From the NCBI RefSeq assembly GCF_025685605.1, contig NZ_JAGTUT010000001.1, positions 3,348,001 through 3,412,000 on the forward strand: a DNA stretch of 64,000 bases. Direction: 5' to 3'. Shown here in pieces: positions 44,106 through 53,123 of the stretch (within the stretch, counting starts at the first letter, position 1; the number at the start of each line of letters is the position of its first letter). This DNA comes from Granulicella arctica (GTDB lineage: Bacteria > Acidobacteriota > Terriglobia > Terriglobales > Acidobacteriaceae). The notes beneath the pieces are model-generated. The model was given only the letters and a program-made list of their open reading frames with translations, was not told where the DNA came from and ran no database searches. A program made the translations under genes and the position numbers.

Positions 44106-44875
44106 CGCTCGACGCTCCAGCATCGTCAGCAGCTCCGAAGCGCCAGCGGCCGGTCATCGCCATCGATGGACCGGCCGGCGCAGGCAAGTCGACGCTCGCG
44201 GCTCATCTCGCTCGACGCTTCGGCTTCCTGAACCTCGAGACGGGAGCGATGTACCGCGCCCTCGCGCTCAAGGCGATCGAGAACGACTTCGCCTTCGACG
44301 AAGAGGCGCCGCTGCTGACCCTGGCTTCAAACACCCGCATCACGCTCGAACCGCAGCTTGATGGCAATCGCGTCCGCCTCGATGGCATGGACGTAAGCCG
44401 CCGGATTCGTGACCAGGATGTCACCTCCGCTGCCTCGCAGATCTCGATTCATCCACAACTGCGCGCCTGGATGGTGCAGCAGCAGCGCGTGCTTGGACAG
44501 GCTGGCGGCGTGGTGATGGAGGGGAGGGACATCGGCACCGCCGTCTTCCCGGACGCCGAGGTCAAGATCTTTCTGGATGCGGCTCCCGAGGTTCGCGGCA
44601 ATCGCCGGTACCGGCAAGCTGCTCCAGCAAGTCCCATGACTGCGGGGCAAAGTGCCCAGCGCCAGGCTCCCGACGCGCAGACCGCAGAAGAGCAGCGATC
44701 CGCCGAGCAGGCCATTATCGCGGAGTTGAAGGAGCGGGACCATCGCGACCGCACACGTGCGGAGTCTCCGCTGCAACCTGCAGAAGATGCCATTATCCTT
44801 GACTCGACGGCGATGTCGCTGGACGAGGTTCTGGCTGCTGCTGAAGAGATCGTTCGTTCCCACCTCCAGGGATAG
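44102..44875 (+). CDS. cmk: cytidylate kinase
   Basis: A 257-residue nucleoside monophosphate kinase that makes CDP/dCDP from CMP/dCMP. The P-loop is GPAGAGKST (23-31), followed by FLNLETGAMYRALA and VVMEGRDIGTAVFPDAEVKIFLDA. The LID region is longer than usual and Gln/Ala-rich (about 180-205). The C-terminal SPLQPAEDAIILDSTAMSLDEV is typical. The ATG follows AAGGG and overlaps the upstream stop. Confidence 0.92.
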   Translation: MTLDAPASSAAPKRQRPVIAIDGPAGAGKSTLAAHLARRFGFLNLETGAMYRALALKAIENDFAFDEEAPLLTLASNTRITLEPQLDGNRVRLDGMDVSRRIRDQDVTSAASQISIHPQLRAWMVQQQRVLGQAGGVVMEGRDIGTAVFPDAEVKIFLDAAPEVRGNRRYRQAAPASPMTAGQSAQRQAPDAQTAEEQRSAEQAIIAELKERDHRDRTRAESPLQPAEDAIILDSTAMSLDEVLAAAEEIVRSHLQG

Positions 44876-45054
44876 CGGTAATTTTCTTCGATTCACGAAG
44901 CTTTGTATGGTCGGGTACTTTAGTTTTTTCTTAATTTCTTTCCAATGTCGTGCTAACCTCTCCACATCGTTTGAGTCAACGTCGGATTTTTCAAGGATTC
45001 TGCGGATTCGATTTGAATACGGGCGGTAAATTCATCAGTGGCAAGGGACGCGAC

Positions 45055-45255
45055 ATGGAACAGGGAACAGTGAAGTGGTTCAACGATGCCAAGGGGTTTG
45101 GCTTCATTAGTCGTCAGAATGGTGAGGATGTGTTCGTACACTACTCCGCAATCAATTCAAATGGCTTCAAAAGCCTTCAAGAGGGTCAGGCTGTCCAGTT
45201 CAATGTCGTCAAGGGTCCCAAAGGCTGGCAGGCCTCAGACGTACAGCCGCTGTAA
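45055..45255 (+). CDS. cold-shock protein (CspA family), copy 1
   Basis: A 66-residue CSD nucleic-acid-binding protein. RNP1 is KGFGFI (13-18) and RNP2 is VFVHY (26-30). It binds single-stranded RNA/DNA and melts secondary structure. The ATG at 45055 follows AGGGACG. The in-frame extension to 44950 is leader. The gene is preceded by an AT-rich leader of about 180 bases after cmk, as is common for csp mRNAs, and followed by a UUCG-loop terminator. Confidence 0.93.
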   Translation: MEQGTVKWFNDAKGFGFISRQNGEDVFVHYSAINSNGFKSLQEGQAVQFNVVKGPKGWQASDVQPL

Positions 45256-45654
45256 GCAGAACGCTGCGTAACTTTCCACAGGTTCGCGAGAGGGATAGCT
45301 TCGGCTATCCCTTTTCGCCGTTTGGAGCGCAGGATCGGCGAAATAAGCGCGTGAAGGGTTGTGTGGTCTTGCCGACATGTCTCAACGTCGTGATTTGCCC
45401 CGGTCTTTTCGGCTTTTATACCGCTCTTCTTGGGGAGCGCCGTTACGTACGCCGCACCTGTTTTGTTGCTGCGTAGATACCGCGACGGTACAAACCCCAG
45501 ATAGTCATAGGGGACTCTACGATTTTGGTTGCATCCTTGCCAATCGTGTTACCATTAGGTTGTCGTTGGAAACAGATTGGATTTCTGCAGTGGCTGTAGT
45601 GTACGAACCCCGATTTGGATATAGCGTCAATTTTGATCTAAAGGAATTAACAAT
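45256..45654. other. intergenic region and leader of csp copy 2
   Basis: 399 bases. The first part holds the terminator of copy 1 (45291-45316). The rest is presumably the promoter and long leader of copy 2. A 104-codon ORF across 45359-45673 overlaps the second csp gene out of frame and was rejected. The last part is AT-richer (GGAATTAACAAT before the ATG). Confidence 0.45.
45291..45316 (+). terminator. UUCG-tetraloop terminator of csp copy 1
   Basis: AGGGATAGC-TTCG-GCTATCCCT followed by TTT, 9 perfect pairs. Confidence 0.85.
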
Positions 45655-45855
45655 ATGGAGCAGGGAACAGTAAAGTGGTTTAACGACGCCAAGGGGTTTG
45701 GTTTCATCAGCCGTCAGAACGGCGAGGATGTTTTCGCGCACTACTCGGCGATCGTTTCAAGCGGTTTCAAGAGCCTTCAAGAAGGCCAGGCAGTTCAGTT
45801 CAATGTGGTCAAGGGACCCAAGGGCTGGCAGGCTTCGGACATCCAGCCTCTGTAG
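45655..45855 (+). CDS. cold-shock protein (CspA family), copy 2
   Basis: A 66-residue protein that differs from copy 1 at four positions only (V28A, N34V, N36S, V63I). RNP1 is unchanged (KGFGFI). RNP2 reads VFAHY instead of VFVHY. The ATG follows AAAGGAAT about 5 bases upstream. It lies 399 bases after copy 1 and has its own leader and terminator, so the pair is a tandem duplication with separate control. Confidence 0.93.
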   Translation: MEQGTVKWFNDAKGFGFISRQNGEDVFAHYSAIVSSGFKSLQEGQAVQFNVVKGPKGWQASDIQPL

Positions 45856-45880
45856 GCTGTAACCGCATCACCCAGATTCA

Positions 45881-45909
45881 GGAAGGGACGGCTTCGGCTG
45901 TCCCTTTCC
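45881..45909 (+). terminator. UUCG-tetraloop terminator of csp copy 2
   Basis: GGGACGGC-TTCG-GCTGTCCC (one G-T pair) followed by TTTCC. Same design as the terminator of copy 1. Confidence 0.8.
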
Positions 45910-45925
45910 ATGTTTAACCACATAT

Positions 45926-46810
45926 TTACTGCGGTGTAGCTGGTGCAGGTGTCTGCGGATCAGGCTCGACCGTACTCAATCCGGGCAAAATCGTCGCCGT
46001 CGCCTTGAACTTGCGGTAGTTCGAGTTCACCACGCGCAGATTGCCGTGGAAGTTCAACAAAAGAAGGACACGGATCGCACCCTGGCCGCTGGCGGATGAA
46101 GGCAGCCAGACCTCACCATTAACCTTCGTCCACTCCGCCTCAAAGCTCGAATCCTTCTTCACATCGGCAAGAAGACCACCACCAACCTTGAATGGATTGA
46201 CGAAATGCCCCTGGATCTTGCGCAGGGAGCGATCTTGCTCGTCCACCCAGACCGTACCCTCCATCTCGCGAATCGCGCCCTCGAAGCGACTGCGCGTCTT
46301 GGCCTTTGGATTCCCCGTGAAGTCGACGGCGACCGTATCGCGCCCGTTGAGAGCGATTCTGCGTGCATTGCCGAAGCTGCCGAGTTCTAGAAAGCGGGAA
46401 ACGGTAACCACATCGCGCTCCTCGTCGGTGGGTTTGCCCTGCCTCTCCTTGGCCTTGGCGATCTCCTTGTCGATCCGCTCCGTCTCCTTCTTCTGCTCGT
46501 CGGGGCTGAGGTCTTTGCCATCCTTCTTTGTGACTCGCCGGATACGTGCGCCTGCGACGTAAAAGATGTCAGACTCTTCCGTCTCCGTCTTTTTGACGCC
46601 GCCGTGGCTATCCTGTTCCTGCTCAGTCGCAAAGGAATGGTAGAGATAGTCCTTCACCATCGACTCCGAGGCCTTCTGATGGATCTCGACCTCGTGCATC
46701 AACGCGGGAATGTCGGGCAAGGGCTTATCCGTAGGCTCCGCAGCCTGCCCGAGGCAAACGGCACAGCCGAGTAGAAGCAGGCAGCCGAGATTCCGCAGAA
46801 CGTGCTTCAT
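45926..46810 (-). CDS. exported hypothetical protein
   Basis: About 294 residues from the ATG at 46810, just after GTAGGAAG. It has a signal peptide (LLLLGCAVCLGQAAE, whose Cys could be a lipobox). A charged helical region is rich in Lys/Glu (about 90-130, KKETERIDKEIAKAKERQG), and the beta-rich C-terminus ends in a Pro-rich tail. The middle phrase VDEQDRSLRKIQGHFVNPFKVGGG recalls LolA-like lipoprotein carriers, but no family is certain. The ATG at 46915 would add a non-signal extension. Confidence 0.7.
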   Translation of the reverse strand: MKHVLRNLGCLLLLGCAVCLGQAAEPTDKPLPDIPALMHEVEIHQKASESMVKDYLYHSFATEQEQDSHGGVKKTETEESDIFYVAGARIRRVTKKDGKDLSPDEQKKETERIDKEIAKAKERQGKPTDEERDVVTVSRFLELGSFGNARRIALNGRDTVAVDFTGNPKAKTRSRFEGAIREMEGTVWVDEQDRSLRKIQGHFVNPFKVGGGLLADVKKDSSFEAEWTKVNGEVWLPSSASGQGAIRVLLLLNFHGNLRVVNSNYRKFKATATILPGLSTVEPDPQTPAPATPQ

Positions 46811-46953
46811 CTTCCTACTATAGCCATGCGATCTAACGAATCCGGACATACCTGTCAGACGTAGGAGTATCAGCGCGGGAACGCCGAACGCACATATTGA
46901 TCGATAACCGCACAAATCGCAGCGTTCTCATTACGAAGGGAATAGCATAAAAG

Positions 46954-49509
46954 ATGAACGGATTGACCGCTCATCCGCACATTTCTACTCGAACCGAGGA
47001 AGCAATGGCTACAAAGACCTCCCCCCGTACAAGCTCAGCTCCAGCAGCCACACTGGAAAACCGCATCTCCGAACGTGAGTATGTCTTCGATATCTTTCGT
47101 CGTTGGGGCTACCTGCAATCCTGGCTTGATCCGCTCGGCCAGTACCTTCCGCCCGAGCCGTTTCCTGTCGCCGTTCCCGAGGGCGATTTCGCCGCCGAGG
47201 CGCGCAGCTACTACAGCGGAACCTTTGGCATCGAGTTCACCCACATCGTCAATCCAGAGCAGCGACAGTGGCTCCAGGAGCAGGTCGAGCAGCCAACGCA
47301 GCGGCCAGATCAGGCCCACGTCCTGACGCAGCTTATCCGTGCCGACATCTTCGAGCAGGTCATCCAATCGCGCTATCTCGGCACGAAACGCTTCTCCCTT
47401 GAAGGACTGACGGTCTTGATCCCATTCCTCGATCAGGTTTTGGCGACTGGCTCGGCTTCGGGTGTCGTGAAGGCATTGATTGCGATGAGTCATCGCGGCC
47501 GCCTGAGCGTTATGACCAACACGATTGGCCGTTCCCCATCGGAGATCTTCGCGAAGTTTGAGGATGTTGACCCGCGCAGCACACTTGGCGGCGGCGACGT
47601 GAAGTATCACGTCGGCGCAACCGGCGAATATCACGCGGTCGATGGTGGCGCGATCGCTCTCCATCTCGCCTCGAATCCCAGCCACCTTGAGGCTGTCAAT
47701 CCCGTTGTCATGGGACGTTCGCGCGCCAAGCAGATTCGCATGGGCGAAGGCTCCCGCAACAAGGTGCTGCCGATCATCATCCACGGCGACGCCGCGTTTG
47801 CAGGCCAGGGCATCACGGCGGAGTCGCTCAACATGGCCTCGCTCGGCGGCTACAACATCGGCGGAACGATTCACATCATCGTCAATAATCTCCTTGGCTT
47901 TACGGCGTTGCCGGAGGAGTCGAACTCCTCTCGCTTCTCGACCGATATGGCGAAGCGGCTGCCGATCCCGATCTTCCATGTGAACGCGGAAGATCCTGAT
48001 GCGGTGATGCGCATTGCGAAGATCGCCACCGAGTATCGTCAGCGTTTCCACTCCGATGTGGTGATTGACCTGATCGGCTACCGGCGCTACGGCCACAACG
48101 AGGCGGACGATCCCACCGTTACGCAGCCCCGTCGTTACGCGCTCATCAAGGATCGCAAACCGCTCTATCAGCTCTACGCGGAGCAGATCGGCGTCGACCC
48201 GACCGAGGAAGCGAAGGCGATCCAAAACGGGTTCTTTGACGAGCAGAAGGCAGCCACGAAGGTGGAGCGCAAGCCGCGTCTCGCGCAGCTCCCTGACTAC
48301 TGGAGCAGCTATCGCGGCGGCGAGTTGACCGAGGCGGACGCTCAGATCATGACCGGCGTCGCTGCCGATCGCGTCCTCGAACTCTCGCGCCAGCTCACCA
48401 GCTATCCGGCCAACTTCCACATTCATCCCAAGGTGCAGAAGCTCTACGAGCAGCGCGTGGAGATGGCAGAAGGCAAGCGCGCCTTCGACTATGGCTCAGC
48501 CGAACTGCTCGCCTACGCATCGCTGCTGACCCAAGGAACCCCGGTACGGCTCACCGGCCAGGATACGCAGCGCGGTACGTTCAACCAGCGCCATTCCGTT
48601 CTCGTCGACATGGAGACTGAGGTCCGGTATACGCCGCTTGAGCACCTGACCCCAACGCAGGCTCGCTTTGAGGTGCATAACTCGCTGCTATCCGAAGCAG
48701 CGGCGCTCGGCTATGAGTACGGCTACTCACGCGACTACCCCGAGGCACTCGTGCTTTGGGAGGCGCAGTTCGGCGACTTCGTCAACGGCGCGCAGATCAT
48801 CATCGATCAGTTCATTTCGTCCGGCGAGGCGAAATGGGGCCTGCTCTCCGGCCTCGTGATGCTCCTGCCCCATGGCTACGATGGCCAGGGCCCCGAGCAT
48901 TCTTCCGCTCGCATGGAGCGCTTCCTGCAGCTTGCCGCTCACGACAACATGGTCATCGCGCAGCCGTCGAACGCCTCACAATACTTCCACCTGCTGCGAC
49001 GACAGGCAATGCGCTCTTGGCGCAAGCCGCTCATCGTCTTCACGCCGAAGAGCATGCTGCGTCACCCCGATGCTGCCTCGACCCTCGCCGAACTGGCGAA
49101 GCCGCAGTTCGAGAATGTACTGCCGGATAACGATGTGACCAACCCGCGTCGGCTGCTTGTCTGCAGCGGCAAGATCGGCCATAACCTCCGCGTGGAACGT
49201 GCCAAGCGCAACGACATGAGCGTGGGCATCATCTTCGTCGAACAGCTCTATCCCTGGCCCGAGCAGGAGTTGCAAGCCGCGCTCGACCAGCATCCCGATG
49301 CACCCGAGATCGTCTGGGTCCAGGAGGAGCCGGCCAACATGGGAGCGCATACCTTTGTCATGCCGCTCCTCCGCCGCATGGTTGGCGACCGCGCGCTGAC
49401 AAGCGTCAAGCGAACCGCCAGTGCCAGCCCGGCGACTGGTTCCGCCAAGGCGCATGAGATGGAAGAGAAGACCCTGATCAATCTCGCGCTCGGCGCGCTG
49501 CACGGCTAA
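46954..49509 (+). CDS. sucA: 2-oxoglutarate dehydrogenase E1 component
   Basis: 851 residues from ATG 46954, or 834 from 47005, which has GAGGAAG next to it. It is the thiamine-diphosphate-dependent decarboxylase of the TCA cycle. Active-site segments are SHRGRLSVMTN, the ThDP motif HGDAAFAGQGITAESLNMA...IIVNN, and YRRYGHNEADDP. The transketolase-like second half includes VLWEAQFGDFVNGAQIIID and HGYDGQGPEHSSARMERFLQ. It is about 80 residues shorter than E. coli SucA, mostly at the N-terminus. No sucB or lpd lies beside it. Confidence 0.93.
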   Translation: MNGLTAHPHISTRTEEAMATKTSPRTSSAPAATLENRISEREYVFDIFRRWGYLQSWLDPLGQYLPPEPFPVAVPEGDFAAEARSYYSGTFGIEFTHIVNPEQRQWLQEQVEQPTQRPDQAHVLTQLIRADIFEQVIQSRYLGTKRFSLEGLTVLIPFLDQVLATGSASGVVKALIAMSHRGRLSVMTNTIGRSPSEIFAKFEDVDPRSTLGGGDVKYHVGATGEYHAVDGGAIALHLASNPSHLEAVNPVVMGRSRAKQIRMGEGSRNKVLPIIIHGDAAFAGQGITAESLNMASLGGYNIGGTIHIIVNNLLGFTALPEESNSSRFSTDMAKRLPIPIFHVNAEDPDAVMRIAKIATEYRQRFHSDVVIDLIGYRRYGHNEADDPTVTQPRRYALIKDRKPLYQLYAEQIGVDPTEEAKAIQNGFFDEQKAATKVERKPRLAQLPDYWSSYRGGELTEADAQIMTGVAADRVLELSRQLTSYPANFHIHPKVQKLYEQRVEMAEGKRAFDYGSAELLAYASLLTQGTPVRLTGQDTQRGTFNQRHSVLVDMETEVRYTPLEHLTPTQARFEVHNSLLSEAAALGYEYGYSRDYPEALVLWEAQFGDFVNGAQIIIDQFISSGEAKWGLLSGLVMLLPHGYDGQGPEHSSARMERFLQLAAHDNMVIAQPSNASQYFHLLRRQAMRSWRKPLIVFTPKSMLRHPDAASTLAELAKPQFENVLPDNDVTNPRRLLVCSGKIGHNLRVERAKRNDMSVGIIFVEQLYPWPEQELQAALDQHPDAPEIVWVQEEPANMGAHTFVMPLLRRMVGDRALTSVKRTASASPATGSAKAHEMEEKTLINLALGALHG

Positions 49510-49524
49510 TCGGCAGCCCGGCTC

Positions 49525-51192
49525 CTAGCTGGAGGAGCCGGGCTCCGTAATCTCTTTCGCATAGATCTGGTGAGTCGTAATCGGCGGTGTGTCCGCTCGA
49601 TGGAGCGCCCACACGCCTTCTCGAATCAGGGCATCGCTCGCAGTAACGCGTTCGCGGGAGCGCAGGTAGTCCAGCCACGACTCCATCACGAACGTCTCGT
49701 TCAGGTTCTCCGGCTCGTTCACGTCGCGGAAGACTCCCCAACGAATCGCTCCGTCCCGCAACCGTACGCCGCGCATCTGGTGGATCGCCCTCGTGAACGC
49801 CGGATAGTTCTCCAGCGGGACCCGGTAGGTGATCGAGATCCGCACCGGTCCTGCCGTTGGTTCAGAGTCCAGATAGTCCAGCACAAACTGTGGCGCAGGG
49901 CGCTTCCACTGGTACGGCGTAAAGTCCGGCCTGGCCCCACGCAGGATGTGGAAGCGCCGCGCTAGCGGGTAGCTGATCGAGAGACCGACAGCGGCGGTGA
50001 CCAGCGCCTTGGTCGTCGAAGTGTGCTCGGCGATATATCCCCACAAAACACTGCCGAGAGCAAGCCCGCCTTGGAAGGTCATCAGGTACGCTCCGAGCAC
50101 GCGAGCCTGCACCCATGCTGGTACTGAGAGTTGCACCGATGTGTTGAGCGTCGCCATGGTGCTCGTCCACGCGAAACCTGCCACGATCAACGTCGCGATG
50201 ATGATCGCGGGCAGTTTGATGAACGCAAGGATCAGCAGCGTGACGATGTACACGCCGGTCGAAGCCGCGATGATTGAATCCGCGCTGAAGCGGCTGCGCA
50301 GCCGATGGAGCGTACTCGCGGCGATCACGGCGCCCAGCCCCATGCTGCCGTTCAGGATGCCGTATCCCATCGCACCCTGGTGCAGATCGCGCTGGGCCAC
50401 GACCGCCAGCAGCGACCACACCGCCGAGACGAAGAACGTAAAGACAAACGCTCGCAGCAGGGAAGCCTGAATATCCGGAGCATAGCGAATGTAGCGCAGC
50501 CCCGCCCGCATCGACCCGGCCATACGTTCTGCCGGCAGCGTGCTCTTGAAGAGCGGAATGCGCTTCCAGTTCACCAACACCCAGATCACCGCGCCAAACG
50601 AGATGGCGTTGAGGAAGAAGACGGCACCTGCACCGTTGTCCGTCTTCTTGAAGGCAGCGACCATCAGGCCGCCGAGCGCCGGGCCCACCGCACGCGCAAG
50701 ATTGTTGCTCGCCGAGCTGAGCGACACGGCGTCTGGAATCAGTTCGCGTGGGATCAGCTCCGGGACGATCGCCTGCCACGCTGGGTTGTTCATCGCGGAG
50801 CCGATGTTCAGCAGAAAGGTGAACGCCAGCAGTGCCCAGGGCGAGATGTGTCCGAAGAAGGTCAGCACGGCCAGGATGGCGACCGAGGCCAGCATCCAGA
50901 CCTGCCAGAAGATCAGCAGCTTTCTCCGGTCGAATACGTCCGCAGTCGCACCCGCCAACAGTCCAAGGAAGAGCACGGGCAGACTCGCCGCCGTCTGCAT
51001 CAGGGCAATCAGCAGGGGCGACGACGTGAGCGAGGTCATCAGCCACGTGCCCGCCGTATCCTGCATCCACGTACCCACACTGGAGATGGTCGAGGCGATC
51101 CACCGGTCGCGGAAGAGCGCGATGCGCAGCGGGCCAAAGCCCCCGGCTGAGGGTAGAGGTATTACTTCGGGAGTGATCTCAGGTGTGTCCAA
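49525..51192 (-). CDS. MFS exporter with C-terminal ABM-like domain
   Basis: A 555-residue protein. About twelve membrane segments (residues 25-420) carry the MFS_3-type phrases WMQDTAGTWLMTSLTSSPLLIALMQ and VFDRRKLL at the first cytoplasmic loop. This group contains enterobactin-exporter-like and drug exporters. A soluble C-terminal part (about 440-555, VRISITYRVPLENYPAFTRAIHQM...RWGVFRDVNEPENLNETFVMESW) resembles an antibiotic-biosynthesis-monooxygenase ferredoxin fold. The substrate is unknown. It lies 104 bases after the GH35-like gene in the same direction. Confidence 0.85.
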   Translation of the reverse strand: MDTPEITPEVIPLPSAGGFGPLRIALFRDRWIASTISSVGTWMQDTAGTWLMTSLTSSPLLIALMQTAASLPVLFLGLLAGATADVFDRRKLLIFWQVWMLASVAILAVLTFFGHISPWALLAFTFLLNIGSAMNNPAWQAIVPELIPRELIPDAVSLSSASNNLARAVGPALGGLMVAAFKKTDNGAGAVFFLNAISFGAVIWVLVNWKRIPLFKSTLPAERMAGSMRAGLRYIRYAPDIQASLLRAFVFTFFVSAVWSLLAVVAQRDLHQGAMGYGILNGSMGLGAVIAASTLHRLRSRFSADSIIAASTGVYIVTLLILAFIKLPAIIIATLIVAGFAWTSTMATLNTSVQLSVPAWVQARVLGAYLMTFQGGLALGSVLWGYIAEHTSTTKALVTAAVGLSISYPLARRFHILRGARPDFTPYQWKRPAPQFVLDYLDSEPTAGPVRISITYRVPLENYPAFTRAIHQMRGVRLRDGAIRWGVFRDVNEPENLNETFVMESWLDYLRSRERVTASDALIREGVWALHRADTPPITTHQIYAKEITEPGSSS

Positions 51193-51296
51193 CGACCTCG
51201 TCTCTGCTTCTGAATACGATGTGCCGACACTCCATAGCGACTACGGGGCGCATGCAGACTCTACTCAAATTATGCACGAGGGACCGTTGAAGAACG

Positions 51297-52865
51297 TTAG
51301 TACGACATAAGCTTCACGCGAATCATCTTGCCCTCCGCAGGCAGACGAATGCCGAAGAAGGTTTCATCGCCGTTCAGAAGGTGGGTCGTCTTCCACTGCC
51401 CATCCACGAAGGTCCCTTCCTCAGCCCGCAGGAATTGGGCGCTCTGATCCTTCGCGCCGACCAGTGGCCGGAAGTCCGCACGCGCGTCGAAGCCGATGAT
51501 GATGAACTCGTCCGGCGCAAGCTCCGCAACCAGCGCCCTGCCACTCATCTTCGGCGTCTGCGTACCGAAGATGCCGCCGTACTCAGGATGCGGATTGCCA
51601 AACTGAATCAGCACATCGAAGCGCGAGGAGCGGACGAGATGCTCCGTCAGGTACTGCTCTTCGACCGCCGCGTGGAGTTTGCCCGTCCCCTGCATCGTCG
51701 CAATGAAAGGCAGCGCAGGCGTCAGCAGGCGGAGATCGTCTGCGAGGGGCTGCACCGCCTCCTTCACCTTCGCTCCATCCAGCATCTTGTCGAGGCCGAA
51801 GGGCGCGTAACCGAGCGCATCATAGTCGCCCAACGCATAAAAGATGTTCGAGGCGAAGCGCGGCCCACCGGTCTCCGGCACAAGCAGCGGATTGTCAGCG
51901 CGATGATAGCCCGCAAGGATCGCCCGATAGTTCACATAGTCCAGCAGGTAGTTATCCGGCGCAACTGCATCGAGCGAAGGCGTCATCGCCTTCCACAACG
52001 GAAGCATGTTGAGCGTCCCGCCGCCACTCGGATACGCCTCACCCGGCCGCATGAAGTTCTTCATCTCGCGCAGCCAGACGTTCGCGTAGAAGGGCAGCGG
52101 ATACTCCTTCTTGCCAGCCTCGGCGACCGAGTTTACATAGCGCGAGACATAGTAGGCGGCGAAGGTCTCACTCGCTTCAGCACCGAAGACCTCCGTCCAC
52201 GTCCCAGGCTTTTTGTGCAGCGCTGTCAAGACCTCAGCCGGCACCTGCGCAGCAAACTTCGCTTCAGCATCAGGCGAGTGATCACGATCCGTAAAGAGGG
52301 AGCCGGACTCATTCTCAACCTGCACCATGATCACCGTGTGCTGGTCGCCGTCGACCTGCTTCAGGTGCTTCATCAGCGCAGCGAACGCTGTGCGATCGGC
52401 CACGCGATTGTGGTCGCTCAACGGCGTTAGCACGCGTACAGGCGAATGACCCTGATCGAGCATGCGGGGAAACCGCACCGGATCAGCCTTCACCCAGGCG
52501 GGCGCATAGTCCATCGCGCCGTTCTTCCATGTGCCGAACCAGAGCAGGACCAGCCGGAAGTTGTGGGCACGGGCAGACTCAATAATCTTGTCGAACGTAT
52601 CGAAGTGAAACTCACCTTCACGCGGCTCAATGTCCTCCCAATACGCCGGAACCTCAAGGGTGTTCAAACCCATCGCCGTAGCGCCGGGCAGCAGCGCCTC
52701 AAACGGGGCAGGCCAGCCGCTCGAATTGTCGACCTGCGCTCCAAGAACGATGTACGGTTTGCCGTCGACCATCAGCGTGTATTTATCCGCCGTATGGACG
52801 ATCTGGGGCATCGAAGAAGCAAACATGGCGGTAGAGGCAAGCAGCAGGCAGGGAAGTAGCTTCAT
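51297..52865 (-). CDS. exported GH35-like beta-galactosidase with DUF5597-type C-terminus
   Basis: A 522-residue protein with a signal peptide (CLLLASTAMFASS). The (beta/alpha)8 glycosidase domain has the acid/base motif VQVENESGS (E184-N-E186) and a later VPETGG segment that should hold the nucleophile Glu. The C-terminal beta domain (EYGGIFGTQTPKMSGRALVAELAPDEFIIIGFDARADFRP) is of the DUF5597 type found behind GH35-like domains. It should release beta-linked galactose or similar sugar from plant or microbial polymers. The ATG at 52865 fits the signal. Confidence 0.82.
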   Translation of the reverse strand: MKLLPCLLLASTAMFASSMPQIVHTADKYTLMVDGKPYIVLGAQVDNSSGWPAPFEALLPGATAMGLNTLEVPAYWEDIEPREGEFHFDTFDKIIESARAHNFRLVLLWFGTWKNGAMDYAPAWVKADPVRFPRMLDQGHSPVRVLTPLSDHNRVADRTAFAALMKHLKQVDGDQHTVIMVQVENESGSLFTDRDHSPDAEAKFAAQVPAEVLTALHKKPGTWTEVFGAEASETFAAYYVSRYVNSVAEAGKKEYPLPFYANVWLREMKNFMRPGEAYPSGGGTLNMLPLWKAMTPSLDAVAPDNYLLDYVNYRAILAGYHRADNPLLVPETGGPRFASNIFYALGDYDALGYAPFGLDKMLDGAKVKEAVQPLADDLRLLTPALPFIATMQGTGKLHAAVEEQYLTEHLVRSSRFDVLIQFGNPHPEYGGIFGTQTPKMSGRALVAELAPDEFIIIGFDARADFRPLVGAKDQSAQFLRAEEGTFVDGQWKTTHLLNGDETFFGIRLPAEGKMIRVKLMSY

Positions 52866-52959
52866 AGGTTCAGTCTCAGATCGTGCACGAAGGTGATTGC
52901 CCGGTGCAGCGAAGCATACCGGTGCACACGATCCTGACGCAAGTGATGAGGGCTCAGTG

Positions 52960-53097
52960 ACTTAAAATGGAAACCCACGCAGCGCGGTGGGGGCTGATGC
53001 GTGGGTGTTCCAGTAAAGCAACGAAGTGGGTGGACTTCGTTGTGGCTAACTCGACCCGAAGGGAGTTCCGCCACTTACTTAAAATAGTGGCTTTTTA
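52960..53097 (+). ncRNA. structured intergenic element: three hairpins plus terminator-like hairpin
   Basis: H1: GGAA+ACCCACGCA (52969-52981) pairs with TGCGTGGGT+TTCC (52998-53011, one bulged G). H2: CAACGAAGT/ACTTCGTTG (53019-53042). H3: GTGGC..AACTC/GAGTT..GCCAC (53042-53074). A fourth hairpin GCCACT/AGTGGC (53070-53091) shares bases with H3 and is followed by TTTTT, so H3 and this terminator exclude each other. ACTTAAAAT flanks the block at 52960-52968 and 53077-53085. It could be a standalone RNA read on the plus strand or a mobile palindromic repeat. Transcription is not shown. Confidence 0.45.
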
Positions 53098-53123
53098 CCG
53101 TCCTGTCAAGCAAGATTCAAGCT

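Noticed and set aside
42894..44123. 409-codon minus-strand ORF opposite the disordered-tail gene
   Set aside because: It is the complement of the Arg/Gly-rich repeats. It is Ala/Arg/Thr-rich with no domain or ribosome-binding site, and it is produced by the high GC content.
45359..45673. 104-codon plus-strand ORF between the two csp genes
   Set aside because: Overlaps csp copy 2 in another frame and covers its AT-rich leader. No ribosome-binding site or domain.
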